Source: CAWDMC01 sp963803295
Lineage (GTDB): Bacteria; Acidobacteriota; Terriglobia; UBA7540
Assembly (NCBI GenBank): GCA_963803295.1
Contig: CAWDMC010000023.1
Span: 638,551 to 702,550, forward strand
DNA length: 64,000 nucleotides
Direction: 5' to 3'
Shown here: positions 17,986 through 26,676 of the stretch, piece after piece
Numbering within the stretch: position 1 is the first letter of the stretch
How the letters are laid out: the number at the start of each line of letters is the position of its first letter
The notes under the pieces: generated by a model
Database searches by the model: none
What the model was told of the DNA's origin: nothing
Seen by the model: the letters and a program-made list of their open reading frames with translations, nothing else
Translations under genes and position numbers: made by a program

Positions 17986-19422
17986 TCAGGAGGACGCCTC
18001 AACTTGATTCGGTCTTTCAATCAGCCGTGCCAGGATCCAATCGCCCGAGCGGGAGTAGACCACAAAGAAAAACAGGGTGAGCAGAGCCACTCCGATGGCG
18101 AGTTTGGGATAGGGATCATTTTCATACAGCGTGGCATTATAGAGCCCGTGCAGTAGTGCCGCGAAGCCGAGGCCAAGCAGAACAAGGACGGCTCGCTTGC
18201 GCTGGAGGCGGGCTCCCAAACCAATGAAGATCCCCAGCAGGGCCGTCCACAAGGCATGTAATAGAGGAAGAGAGATGAGGCGGGCCATCTGCTCCACCAT
18301 GTACACCGCATACAGCACCTGAGGAATTTCGCGGTATCGTTCCCACACGTTGACAAAGTCGGTGGCGTGCTGCTGGGCGTAGGCGTATGAGTACAGAACC
18401 GCTTCTGCCACCCCCAGGGCCAAACCGCTCACCGCGCCCAGAAACGCGCAATCCTCAAGACGAGCCGGGTTCCGCTTGCGGATAAAGAGCCAGTAGAGCG
18501 GGAGGGCCTTGACGCCTTCTTCGAGGATGCCCGTGCCAAAGACGCATCCGGCGGCCCTCGTCAGGAAATGAGGCGCACTTTGCACAGCATAAAGCTGGCG
18601 GAATACGGGCAGCGACTGGCCGGCGAACACAAGACTGCCGCCGACCAGCGCCGTAAACGCTGCTACACCCGCAATCCGGGCTGCGCCTGCCTGATGGGGA
18701 CGCAGCCAAAGATACAGAATGTACCCCGAAATGGCCCCGAAATAGATGCCCAGGCCCCATATCACGTCGCCGAGAGTCGTGTTTGCAGTGAGAAGCTGCG
18801 CAATCAGAATCGGCCACAGTACATACAGGGCAAGACCACGAACGGCGCGAAGCGACAGGGGCCGTTCCGCGATCCAGATGCGGAAGGGAAAAAGCGTCGA
18901 GAACTTCGGAAGTAGAGCGGCCCTCGGAGGCATAGCCGCGGAGCCGGAAGCCCGCCTAGGATCGCCCGCAGGCTCTTCCTGCGCCTCGCCCATCTGGGCT
19001 GCAACCACCGTAGCGATCTGGTCGACAGTGAGGATGTCATGCTTCTGCATGTAGGCGTAGATCGAAAGGCTTCGGCTTCCCGGCTGGGCGGATGCTCTCT
19101 CAGTCAATGCCCGCGTTGCGGTCTCCTGCGGGATCAATCCAACGCGGACCGCTGTCTCGCAGAAGCGCAGCGCTTCCTGGTCGGCGGGAGCCCCCGCCGA
19201 GGGACACGGAGCCCCTTGATCTTCCGCTACGGCCTTGTAGGTCTTCCACGCTTCCGTATCGGGCGCGCGCACGCAAGCGAGTTCCTCAGCGTGGGCTGCC
19301 CGGACGCGCGCCTGCAACTCCTCCCAGGCCAGCGGACCTGCAACCGCGTCTCCCAGACAGAGAAACCACTCCGTTTCCTCGTTACTCACTTTTTTCTCGT
19401 GGCCCGATCGATCCCTGGCCAA
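17986..19422 (-). CDS. PrsW-family intramembrane protease with N-terminal GYF_2-like domain
   Basis: Predicted membrane-embedded metalloprotease of the PrsW/CPBP superfamily. The 478-residue product has a soluble N-terminus (EWFLCLGDAVAGPLAWEELQ) resembling a GYF_2 domain, a helical linker to residue 180, then about eight membrane helices. PrsW motifs are present: LEEGVKALPLYW (EExxK), GLALGVAEAVLYS (second Glu), LLHALWTALLG (His), and AALLHGLYNA (HxxxN). GTG 19389 is an alternative start. In Bacillus PrsW cleaves an anti-sigma factor; no anti-sigma gene is adjacent here, so the substrate is unknown. Confidence 0.82.
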   Translation of the reverse strand: MARDRSGHEKKVSNEETEWFLCLGDAVAGPLAWEELQARVRAAHAEELACVRAPDTEAWKTYKAVAEDQGAPCPSAGAPADQEALRFCETAVRVGLIPQETATRALTERASAQPGSRSLSIYAYMQKHDILTVDQIATVVAAQMGEAQEEPAGDPRRASGSAAMPPRAALLPKFSTLFPFRIWIAERPLSLRAVRGLALYVLWPILIAQLLTANTTLGDVIWGLGIYFGAISGYILYLWLRPHQAGAARIAGVAAFTALVGGSLVFAGQSLPVFRQLYAVQSAPHFLTRAAGCVFGTGILEEGVKALPLYWLFIRKRNPARLEDCAFLGAVSGLALGVAEAVLYSYAYAQQHATDFVNVWERYREIPQVLYAVYMVEQMARLISLPLLHALWTALLGIFIGLGARLQRKRAVLVLLGLGFAALLHGLYNATLYENDPYPKLAIGVALLTLFFFVVYSRSGDWILARLIERPNQVEASS

Positions 19423-19682
19423 TTCTTCTATCTGCCTTTCGGCGTCGGTGCTAATGGATTCTCTCAGGACGGGTCCGATCGCGCCCTACTACCACGATAA
19501 ATTGTCGCGATGAATTGTAACGATGAATCGAGGGTTTCTCAAGCAGATCGGGATGAGAGGACGATTAGACGTATACTTTGTAAAGGGAATCTGAGATGGG
19601 TTTAATTTGGGATTTGTTGTCCTCGTCCGAGACACCCGCCCGCAGCCGACCAGAGGCTTGGTCACACTTCAGGCGGCAGGAC

Positions 19683-20429
19683 TTAGGGCAAGCCCAGTTC
19701 TAAGCTAGCCCTCGACCCTGGCGTGTTCTGTGGCGGCTCTGCCGCGCGCGGATTCGGGCTTTGTTCGGAGCCAGACCCTTCAGCTGTCAGGATGGCAGGA
19801 GAAATCCGGCGGCGCACTTCGGCGCGGAGCGCGGTGGACTGCGCGTCCGTGAAACGCAACTGCCCAACGACAAGACGAAGCATATCTTCACGGAGCCACC
19901 GTTCGCGCATGATTCCAGCCGGTGAGTGGCTGTCCGATCCCAGCAACAAATGACCGACCTCGTGGGCGATCGCACCGCCCAGGACCAGGGGAAGGTCCCT
20001 GGCGAGAAGGTCTTCCTCGCACAGCAATTGCCGAACTCGGTCGTAAATAACGCTCGCCACCGCGTCACCCGTGGCAAACCCCACAGTCTTACGGTTGAAG
20101 GCCGTTCGGCCGGTGGTTTGTTTGAGGATTCTTACGATCATGTTTTCCGGGCTGAGCGGTTTCCGGCAGGTCGCCTGCACCCCGGGCTTCGGCGAATCGG
20201 CAAGGCATTCTACCCAGATAATCTCTACTCCTGAAGCGGCGAAAGCCCGGCCCGCTTCCCGCTGGGCGCCGCCAAGCGTCGCCGCTGAGATGCCGGCGTA
20301 GTTGTACACCCGGACGGTGATCTTGGCGGGTTCGCTCGTGAGGATATTCTCATCTGAAGCCGACGCTGAAGGGGGCCTTGCTGCGACCAACACACTCAAC
20401 GCTACCAAGATGATGCCGGACTTACTCAT
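19683..20429 (-). CDS. Secreted HExxH metalloprotease-like protein
   Basis: A 248-residue protein with a signal peptide (SGIILVALSVLVAARPPSASA) and a zinc-protease motif HEVGHLLLGSDSH near residue 160, followed by SPAGIMRERW, whose Met recalls a metzincin Met-turn. The spacing HExxHxxxGxxxH is one residue longer than the standard metzincin motif at each step, so the third ligand is tentative. The upstream half (ITVRVYNYAGIS, FAASGVEIIWVEC) matches a secreted family I associate with Acidobacteriota. ATG 20429 is preferred over TTG 20435. Confidence 0.72.
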   Translation of the reverse strand: MSKSGIILVALSVLVAARPPSASASDENILTSEPAKITVRVYNYAGISAATLGGAQREAGRAFAASGVEIIWVECLADSPKPGVQATCRKPLSPENMIVRILKQTTGRTAFNRKTVGFATGDAVASVIYDRVRQLLCEEDLLARDLPLVLGGAIAHEVGHLLLGSDSHSPAGIMRERWLREDMLRLVVGQLRFTDAQSTALRAEVRRRISPAILTAEGSGSEQSPNPRAAEPPQNTPGSRASLELGLP

Positions 20430-20732
20430 CGCCAAGCTCTTGCCCGATCGCGCCTTCGCACGATGCCATTACTCCTTAGCACTCGAAGCACCGTTGATTT
20501 CGCGGCGGGCTTCGGCGCGCTTAAAGTGGTACTATCGGCCGACGAGGGGCGTGGCTTTAGCTCGCGAGGATGGGCACGCGAACCATAAGGCCAATCGCTG
20601 CTGGGGCAAGACGGAGAATCATCCGCGTCCAGCAGTACGACTTGGCAACTTGCGCCGCCAGCCGCTTGATGAAAAGATCGAGCGTATTACGGTACTGGGC
20701 CGGACCCTGAGGGAGGCCCCCGAGGAGGAAAA
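20430..20732 (+). other. Divergent intergenic region
   Basis: About 300 bases between the secreted metalloprotease-like gene and the TIM-barrel gene. It should hold promoters for both directions. The only clear element is GAGGAGGAAAA just before GTG 20733, a strong ribosome-binding site. I see no RNA gene or repeat. Confidence 0.5.
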
Positions 20733-21650
20733 GTGAATCGACGTGATTTCGCCAGGCACGTTACGGGAGCCGCGGCTGGAGCGGGTGTGGGTTCGGCCCT
20801 GCTCGGAGGAAATCTCGCGGCGGGCATCAGTCCGGCCAAGACGTTATCCAACAGCGAGGAAGGAATTCCCTTCAAGTTGTCGGTCATGCTCTGGACCGTC
20901 TTCACCAAGTTGCCTTTTGAGGAACGCCTGCAAAGAGTCGCTGAAGCCGGATACAAGGCGGTGGAACTTGTTGGCGAGTACAAGAACTGGACCGACGCCG
21001 ATTTCGACAAATACAACGCCAAGCGGAAGCAACTGGGCATCACCTTCGATACCACCGCAGGATTGCAGCACGGCGTCGGCAATCCGCATGAGCGCGATGC
21101 CTTTCTCGCAGACCTCAAGGCTGCGCTCCCCATCATGGAGAGAATCGACTGCCCGGCTATTATCGTGATGTCGGGTAACAAGGTGCCAGGTATGGACCCT
21201 CGCATGCAACATCAGAGCTGCATTGATGGGCTCAAGCGGGCGGCAGAAATGGTGGAAGGCAGAAACGTCCAGCTTTTCCTGGAGAACATCGATCCGGAGG
21301 AGAATCCACATTACTATCTCACCTCAGTGCGAGAAGGCTTCAGCATCATCAAAGCTGTAAACCATCCGCGGGTGAAGTTCCTCTATGATTTTTTTCACGA
21401 ACAGATTTCCGAGGGGAATTTAATCGAGAAGCTGGAGAAGAACATCGACAGTGTGGGATTGGTGCACATCGCTGACGTGCCCGGCCGTCACGAACCTGGT
21501 ACCGGTGAGATCAATTACCGTAACATCTATAGGAAGCTTGCAGAACTGAAATATGACCGGTATGTGGCGATGGAGTTCCTGCCCACCGGCGATCCTGTGG
21601 GAAAACTGCGCAGGGCGCGCGAGGAATGCATGAGCGCTGCTCAACTTTAA
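20733..21650 (+). CDS. Tat-exported hydroxypyruvate isomerase-like TIM-barrel protein
   Basis: A 305-residue TIM-barrel isomerase (xylose-isomerase-like) with a Tat-type N-terminus: MNRRDFARHVTGAAAGAGVG. Likely metal ligands sit in LFLENIDPEEN (Glu), VKFLYDFFHEQIS (Asp, His) and RYVAMEFLPTGDP (Glu), and LVHIADVPGRHEPGTGEINY is the hallmark of hydroxypyruvate isomerase (Hyi/OtnI-like) proteins. GTG 20733 follows GAGGAGGAAAA. Tat export suggests a periplasmic role in sugar or polyol catabolism, which is inference. Confidence 0.88.
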   Translation: MNRRDFARHVTGAAAGAGVGSALLGGNLAAGISPAKTLSNSEEGIPFKLSVMLWTVFTKLPFEERLQRVAEAGYKAVELVGEYKNWTDADFDKYNAKRKQLGITFDTTAGLQHGVGNPHERDAFLADLKAALPIMERIDCPAIIVMSGNKVPGMDPRMQHQSCIDGLKRAAEMVEGRNVQLFLENIDPEENPHYYLTSVREGFSIIKAVNHPRVKFLYDFFHEQISEGNLIEKLEKNIDSVGLVHIADVPGRHEPGTGEINYRNIYRKLAELKYDRYVAMEFLPTGDPVGKLRRAREECMSAAQL

Positions 21651-21750
21651 CGGGCAGCTGCCGGACGGGGCCTTCAGAAGCGGTCCGCACGGAACCGGTC
21701 GTCGGCATGGCTCAGCGCTCGCTCCTTTCCCAGACCCGGACGGGAAGCGC

Positions 21751-21951
21751 CTAGATTTCTTCTTCTGATAGATCAAAGGGCGATTTTTGACCGTTGATGC
21801 CGGCGTCGGCCTCAACTTCGTCGATCTTTCTGCCATCCTTCGTTTTGGGGATGACCAAGATTCTCTGGCAGCCGAGGCAGAGCAAGTGTTCTCCGCTCGG
21901 GGAACGGGTCAGGCGACCGTAGCCGCAGTACGGGCATTTCCGCACCTTCAT
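21751..21951 (-). CDS. Small zinc-ribbon protein
   Basis: A 66-residue protein with one four-cysteine zinc ribbon (CPYCGYGRL near residue 6 and CLGCQ near 26) and an acidic tail ending in DLSEEEI. It starts at ATG 21951. No named family is recognised; the ribbon suggests nucleic-acid or protein binding. It is isolated, between the Tat-exported isomerase and a decayed TPR gene. Confidence 0.6.
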   Translation of the reverse strand: MKVRKCPYCGYGRLTRSPSGEHLLCLGCQRILVIPKTKDGRKIDEVEADAGINGQKSPFDLSEEEI

Positions 21952-22229
21952 AGCGTGGTCACTGTAACACGGAACCTGAGGTCCGGCCTATGCTCGACGA
22001 GGCTATTAACTAATCAATGAGGACATTTCAGTTAATGCTGACCCCGAACCGCAGCTCACACCTATTTGACGACTTTGGGCGACAATGCGTTACGGAATTT
22101 TGTCTGTGGCGCCTTGGGGGGCCCGCCTTCCCTGGGTGTAAGCCTTCTTTTGCCCTGTTCTGGCGCATCTTACGAAATAGGCTAGTGGAGAAGCGGGGGC
22201 GTACGTACTGCGATAGGGGATTAGCTTGG

Positions 22230-22740
22230 CTATCGCGGCTGGGTTTTCTCTAAGACCTCCTCAAGGAGTGCGCGGGCGCTATTTTTTTTTGATTTGTGCA
22301 GCTCTTGAAACTTGGTCCATTCAAGGTTTGCTTGGGCCAGAAGGCCCAGTTTTCGACACCGTCGCCAACCGATAATGAACCGACTCGTTCCGGGTGTCGG
22401 AGTGCTCGGCATCGAAATAAGTCAGAGCTGCCTTCGGCTGATCTTGCGCGAGTAATACTTTGCCGAGCCCTAGCCAGGTATAACGCCACTGGTCCAGGGC
22501 TGCCTTCCGGCGCGCTGCCTCTGTCTCCTAGGCTCTTGCTCCCTTTCCCGGCGGCAAGCTCACCCTATTTGTTCACCGCGAGTTCGTTCACGATTCGAAA
22601 ACCTGGGGGAAGTCAAACGCGGTCGCTTGTTGCCGGTCCACCGGCCCTTTCGGGTCGCCGAGCTGGCTAGCGTAGACGACTGCAGCCCGAGATTTAACGT
22701 AAGGTTGGGCCCTATTTTCCAGGTTCTCCGAAATACCCAT
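22230..22740 (-). pseudogene. Degenerate TPR-like gene remnant
   Basis: Three overlapping minus-strand frames give a believable but broken helical-repeat protein. From ATG 22740 it reads NLENRAQPYVKSRAAVV, hits a stop at about 22588, resumes after an in-frame TAG with ETEAARRKAALDQWRYTW then LGLGKVLLAQDQPKAALTYF (TPR-like), shifts frame near 22350, and ends LGLLAQANLEWTKFQEL to the stop at 22230. Two stops plus one shift in 500 bases point to real decay more than to a single base error. It lies 88 bases downstream of the nucleotidyltransferase gene on the same strand. Confidence 0.5.
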
Positions 22741-22828
22741 TGTAAATCTCAGCCTCCAACGCGCCTCGCGAGGTAGGTGGGACCTACCCGCTGACAGGTT
22801 GGGTATCGAGAAGCCGCATGGGCGAGCC

Positions 22829-24112
22829 TCAGCGGCGACCTTGTTGAAGGCGACGTAAGTTTGACTTCCAGCGAGGAAGTTCCCAGGCATAGCTTAGCAT
22901 TGCGTTCAGATGAAACTTCAGACGGGACAAGACGTAATACGCCTCATCCCGAGTCGCCAGCCAATGCGACGCAAGGGTTGGGCTGCCAGACTCAACCACC
23001 TGGGCCGGGCGGTGGACAGGGAATAACCGGCTCCACATCACCTTTCTCCACGTCTCCGGGTCTTCGACGAATTCGCGGTGTACCAGAAGGCTGAGCTTAT
23101 TGCCGGGATGGCGGGCAAGCGCCCAGTTTCTACCGTGACGCTCCACCCAAAGCGAGAGAGGCGCCGACAGGCCCTCAGTTGTCCAGGCCCCAACCTCAGG
23201 TGGAATCGGCGCCTTGAAGAGTAATGCGGCCATCGAGAAGACCAGGCCCATGACTTGAGCCAAGGTCTTATGAGCGTCGACTCGCCGTCGCAGCTGCTCC
23301 CACAACGCTGCGTCGGAACGCCGCCGGGCGATGAAATGCGCGATTTCCAGAAAGCAGGATGGCTTGCACCAGAAATTCAGAATGTGCTGAAAAGCGTGAA
23401 TCGCTTCAAAAATCAAGGTGTCATCGTCCGCCAGCACCGGAAAGCTCAGGCCCTCCCAATTCGTCAGGCGCCTTCGCTCCAGGACGCCTGTAGGCACCTC
23501 CAAGTCGACCATCTCGCGATTAGACTCCCACAGGCCAAGGTGTAACTCCACGGGGCGAGAAATCGCCATGCTGTAGAAACCCTCGTCGGGCGAGGGCAGG
23601 CTCAGTGCCTGAGCGGAAAAGATAGATTCCCCCTGCTTCTCAAACCCTGGGCTCTTCACCTTTTGGGAATAACCGGACGAGCGCAGAGTTCGCTGGGCAC
23701 TCTCCAGCGACTCGGGAGGAACCAGATAGTCGTAGTCGTATTGGTTGCGCAGAGCCGCATCGGGGCAATAATCGGGGACCAGGGCAAAACCCTTGAGGAC
23801 CGCATACTCCACCCCTGTCGCCTCGAAGCGACGATTAAGGGCGGCAAACTCTTCCTTCATTTCCGTGAGGCGCCGCTGGTTGCTGGCAAGGTTGCGCTGG
23901 AGGCGGGCCCGAATCTGGGCGGGCAGCACAGACGGTGAACCCGAATGTTCGGTCCGTCGGAGGAGGTACAGAGCGAGCCCGCTGTCATCGAGCCAGGGAA
24001 GCGTACGATCCCAATCACGCCGACCGAAGGTCTTCAGGTGTTCGAGATCGTCTTCGCACGAGCTGGTCAGGCGAAGCGAGGCGACAATGCATTGGGCCAG
24101 CGCGCGGTTCAT
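22829..24112 (-). CDS. Nucleotidyltransferase-like protein (NTP_transf_5 family)
   Basis: A 427-residue protein of the 'uncharacterised nucleotidyltransferase' family (NTP_transf_5). The key region is EYAVLKGFALVPDYCPDAALRNQYDYDYLVPPE, where K-G-x-A-L and the D-x-D pair (YDYDYLV) supply the metal-binding nucleotidyltransferase core. A later VELHLGLWE matches the family's third acidic and His-containing motif. ATG 24112 overlaps the stop of the HprK-like gene by four bases, so the two are translationally coupled. In other bacteria such pairs occur in exopolysaccharide/exosortase and in lasso-peptide clusters; the substrate here is unknown. Confidence 0.85.
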   Translation of the reverse strand: MNRALAQCIVASLRLTSSCEDDLEHLKTFGRRDWDRTLPWLDDSGLALYLLRRTEHSGSPSVLPAQIRARLQRNLASNQRRLTEMKEEFAALNRRFEATGVEYAVLKGFALVPDYCPDAALRNQYDYDYLVPPESLESAQRTLRSSGYSQKVKSPGFEKQGESIFSAQALSLPSPDEGFYSMAISRPVELHLGLWESNREMVDLEVPTGVLERRRLTNWEGLSFPVLADDDTLIFEAIHAFQHILNFWCKPSCFLEIAHFIARRRSDAALWEQLRRRVDAHKTLAQVMGLVFSMAALLFKAPIPPEVGAWTTEGLSAPLSLWVERHGRNWALARHPGNKLSLLVHREFVEDPETWRKVMWSRLFPVHRPAQVVESGSPTLASHWLATRDEAYYVLSRLKFHLNAMLSYAWELPRWKSNLRRLQQGRR

Positions 24113-25665
24113 CGGGTTCCATTGATCGCGCCTGCCGTCCACGCAACGAGCCGGGCGAGAAAGAGTTTCTGGAATCGCGGGGAGTCGTTCATCAGATCCA
24201 ATGCCACGAATCCGACCGCGAGGCGCGCCTCCGCGTCAGCGGCAAAGAAAGTGTGTTCTCCTAGGTTCTCCAGATGCAAGCCGTCAGCGGAGAGACTGGT
24301 AGGTCTCGACCACGGTAAGGGTTGCTTTGACTCAGTATCAATGACCAGTCTCCACAGAAAGTCTCTGTTGCTCGGGTGCGTAGGGGCAGCGTGGCCGAGC
24401 GCATCCTTCGCCTGGTGCAGAATGGCAGGACTGTCAGTCTCAAGCCGGACGGCACCGCCGGCGACATGGAAGTCCGCCACTAGAGGAGTGGGAGTAAAAC
24501 GGCGGATGATATCCGGTCCGGTTCGCACGGGTTGGCCTGCGCTCAGGCTGGGCGTGCCGGCCTGATGACCGGTGTCGGCGTTCCGAGACCGCTCAGCGGC
24601 GGCTCCGGACTCCCGGCAGAATCGAGCCACCACCTGCGCAAGCTCCCTGGGGGCTTCGCCGTGGCGGAGGAGCCAGCATTCGCGTCCCGCAAGATCCAGA
24701 ACTATCTCTGACTGCGCTTCCCGCACCCCCGCCAGCTCCGGAGGCAGCTCTTCCAGGTCCAACTCCAGGCGTGCGGCTGCCTCTCGCGGCGCGATCTGCT
24801 CAAAGCCATATCCGGGATTCTCCCCGCGTTCGAGAAAAATCAACCAGCGAGGTTCGCAGGCAAGAGACCGCCGGACGCCAAAAACCAATTCCGGGTTAAC
24901 TTCATAGGCCAGTTCACCGTTTAGTGAGACTTCCGGCTCGAGGCTTCCAAGTTCAGGGAAGTACTTCACCGCATCCGGGAGCACCTTGACCGGACTGACG
25001 ATTCCCCAGGCGCACAGCCGGCTATCAGGCCGTGAGAAATAGGTCCAGTCGTCCGACATCAACGAGAAGCCGCTCTGCGCCAGAGCGAGGCAGAGAGTCG
25101 ACTTCCCGGAGCCAGAACCTCCGGCGAGCAGAAGCCCGCTTCCCTCTCGCTCCGTGCAGGCGCAGTGGAGCGCCGTAAGGCCCAGCGCCTCACTCACAAG
25201 TCCCAGCGTGGAGGGGAAGATGACGCGCTGCCAATACTCTGCATCTCTCGCCATAGCTGGACAGAAACGACCGACGATATGCCGCCTACGCAGGTCAATG
25301 AGCAGTGAGTCGCCGGTATTAAAGGCCGCATACACCAGATGGGACAGACCTCGAAAGTAGGCTTCCGGCCTCGGGGATTGACTTCGGGCCGCAGCGTCCA
25401 CCCAAAGGCGCATGGTGAGATCAGCGGCGGGTTGGGGCTCAATCACCTCCCCAAAACTGCAGCGCGCGGCGGCAAGGATGGATTCAGAGTTAGTCGACAC
25501 GGCACAGCGCGCGCCCGCGACACGGTGCCACTGGCACAGATGTGTATCAACATGCCCGCTTGATGCATTCCGACGATCTAGGGTCCGCACCTGGACTGCT
25601 CCTGCCCAAGAAGGCAAATTCGGCCTCGCAGGGCTTCTTAGCCCTATCGTCCGGCTCCCCAACAT
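24109..25665 (-). CDS. HPr kinase-like protein (HprK-related P-loop kinase)
   Basis: Up to 518 residues with a P-loop LLAGGSGSGKSTLCLALAQ near residue 185, then LMSDDWTYFSR (Asp pair like the HprK catalytic loop) and a C-terminal extension. No HPr or PTS gene is nearby, so it belongs to the HprK-related kinases that accompany NTP_transf_5 proteins rather than to carbon control. The start is unsure: ATG 25665 is the longest choice, and a GTG before STNSESILAAA would remove about 56 residues. Coupled to the nucleotidyltransferase gene by a four-base overlap. Target of phosphorylation unknown. Confidence 0.8.
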   Translation of the reverse strand: MLGSRTIGLRSPARPNLPSWAGAVQVRTLDRRNASSGHVDTHLCQWHRVAGARCAVSTNSESILAAARCSFGEVIEPQPAADLTMRLWVDAAARSQSPRPEAYFRGLSHLVYAAFNTGDSLLIDLRRRHIVGRFCPAMARDAEYWQRVIFPSTLGLVSEALGLTALHCACTEREGSGLLLAGGSGSGKSTLCLALAQSGFSLMSDDWTYFSRPDSRLCAWGIVSPVKVLPDAVKYFPELGSLEPEVSLNGELAYEVNPELVFGVRRSLACEPRWLIFLERGENPGYGFEQIAPREAAARLELDLEELPPELAGVREAQSEIVLDLAGRECWLLRHGEAPRELAQVVARFCRESGAAAERSRNADTGHQAGTPSLSAGQPVRTGPDIIRRFTPTPLVADFHVAGGAVRLETDSPAILHQAKDALGHAAPTHPSNRDFLWRLVIDTESKQPLPWSRPTSLSADGLHLENLGEHTFFAADAEARLAVGFVALDLMNDSPRFQKLFLARLVAWTAGAINGTR

Positions 25666-25860
25666 GCCGAGTTCCGCCCAGTCAAAGGCGCAATGGTGGC
25701 TTACTTAGTGGGTCGAGGGCGGCAATCTTCTCTTCGGCAGCTGACTAGGGAAAAGCGGGTTACCGCCTCGGTTGGGGCCTTTCCCAGTGGGCAGTGCCTC
25801 CCCTTTCACCCATTTATACCACTTTCGACCCGCTTGAGCGACCCACCTACGGTAAGACTC

Positions 25861-26653
25861 TTAAGGGTATCGACGAAAAACGAAAAAGAGAAACTGCCCG
25901 AAACTGCGGAAAGGCCAGCTCTTCCAAAATCGGTGTTCAGAACGTTCGACGAAAGACCGCGGCGACGACCAATTGTGAACGGTGTCATTGAAAATGAACC
26001 CGCCCACACCGGCCCGGGCCGTAGTGACGAAGTAAGGAGCTGCAGCGGAAATGAGGCTCCTCGAAAAATAGCGATAGGTTATGGGCCTGTTCTCCCCCCC
26101 CAGAATCATTCCCTTGCCCCAAAGACCGAGCCCACGCGCGCCACCACCACTTGTGGAGCGTGTCTTGCCAGAATAAGGGGTTCAGAACGCTGGCCATCAC
26201 GTGCCCGTGGGGAACGAGCTTGCCTGCCAGACCCTTGAAAAGCTCCGGCAGACCGGAAATCACCGACAGGACCGCAAAGTTGGAAACGATGGCCTCGGGC
26301 CTGGGAGAGAAATCCCTTTTCAGGAAGGCGTCGTACTCAGCGTAATAGGGTATGATCTCGTTTCGGGCGATCTGTGTCGCACACTTGACCCGCAACCGCT
26401 CGATCATTTTGGCGGAATTGTCGTAGGCAATTACGCGATAGCCCTGTTCAACGTACCAGAGGGCATCGGTGCCGGTTCCACATCCAAAGTCTAACAGAAG
26501 GCTCCCTGGAACCGCCGTCTCCAAAACGAGGGACCGAAATGCAGCCCGAACCCAGATGTCCGGCGGGACAAATGACGTCAGCTCATCGTACTCTGACGCC
26601 ACGGAGTCAAAATCGCAGTTGTGGCCGTCTTGGCCAGCTCCTTTCATAGGCAT
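25861..26653 (-). CDS. SAM-dependent methyltransferase, frameshifted in a C8/G8 tract
   Basis: Class I methyltransferase with motif I LLLDFGCGTGTDALWYVEQGYRV, motif II IAYDNSAKM and AEAIVSNFAVLS-like motif. From ATG 26653 the first frame runs to the homopolymer at 26094-26101 (eight C on the plus strand). Beyond it, the first frame turns into unlikely sequence, while the neighbouring frame continues with RPITYRYFSRSLI and ends WKSWPFRSFGQFLFFVFRR at 25861, which is the C-terminus expected for this type (compare the sister enzyme at 30655). One base removed from the tract restores a single 264-residue protein. Sequencing error or slipped-strand variation are both possible. Confidence 0.75.
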
Positions 26654-26676
26654 AAAATACCGCTCCCGGAGCAAAG

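Noticed and set aside
25666..25860. Possible lasso-peptide or other RiPP precursor near the HprK-like gene
   Set aside because: No frame shows the Y-x-x-P leader motif or a plausible core, and no lasso cyclase, protease or RRE gene is found in the window.
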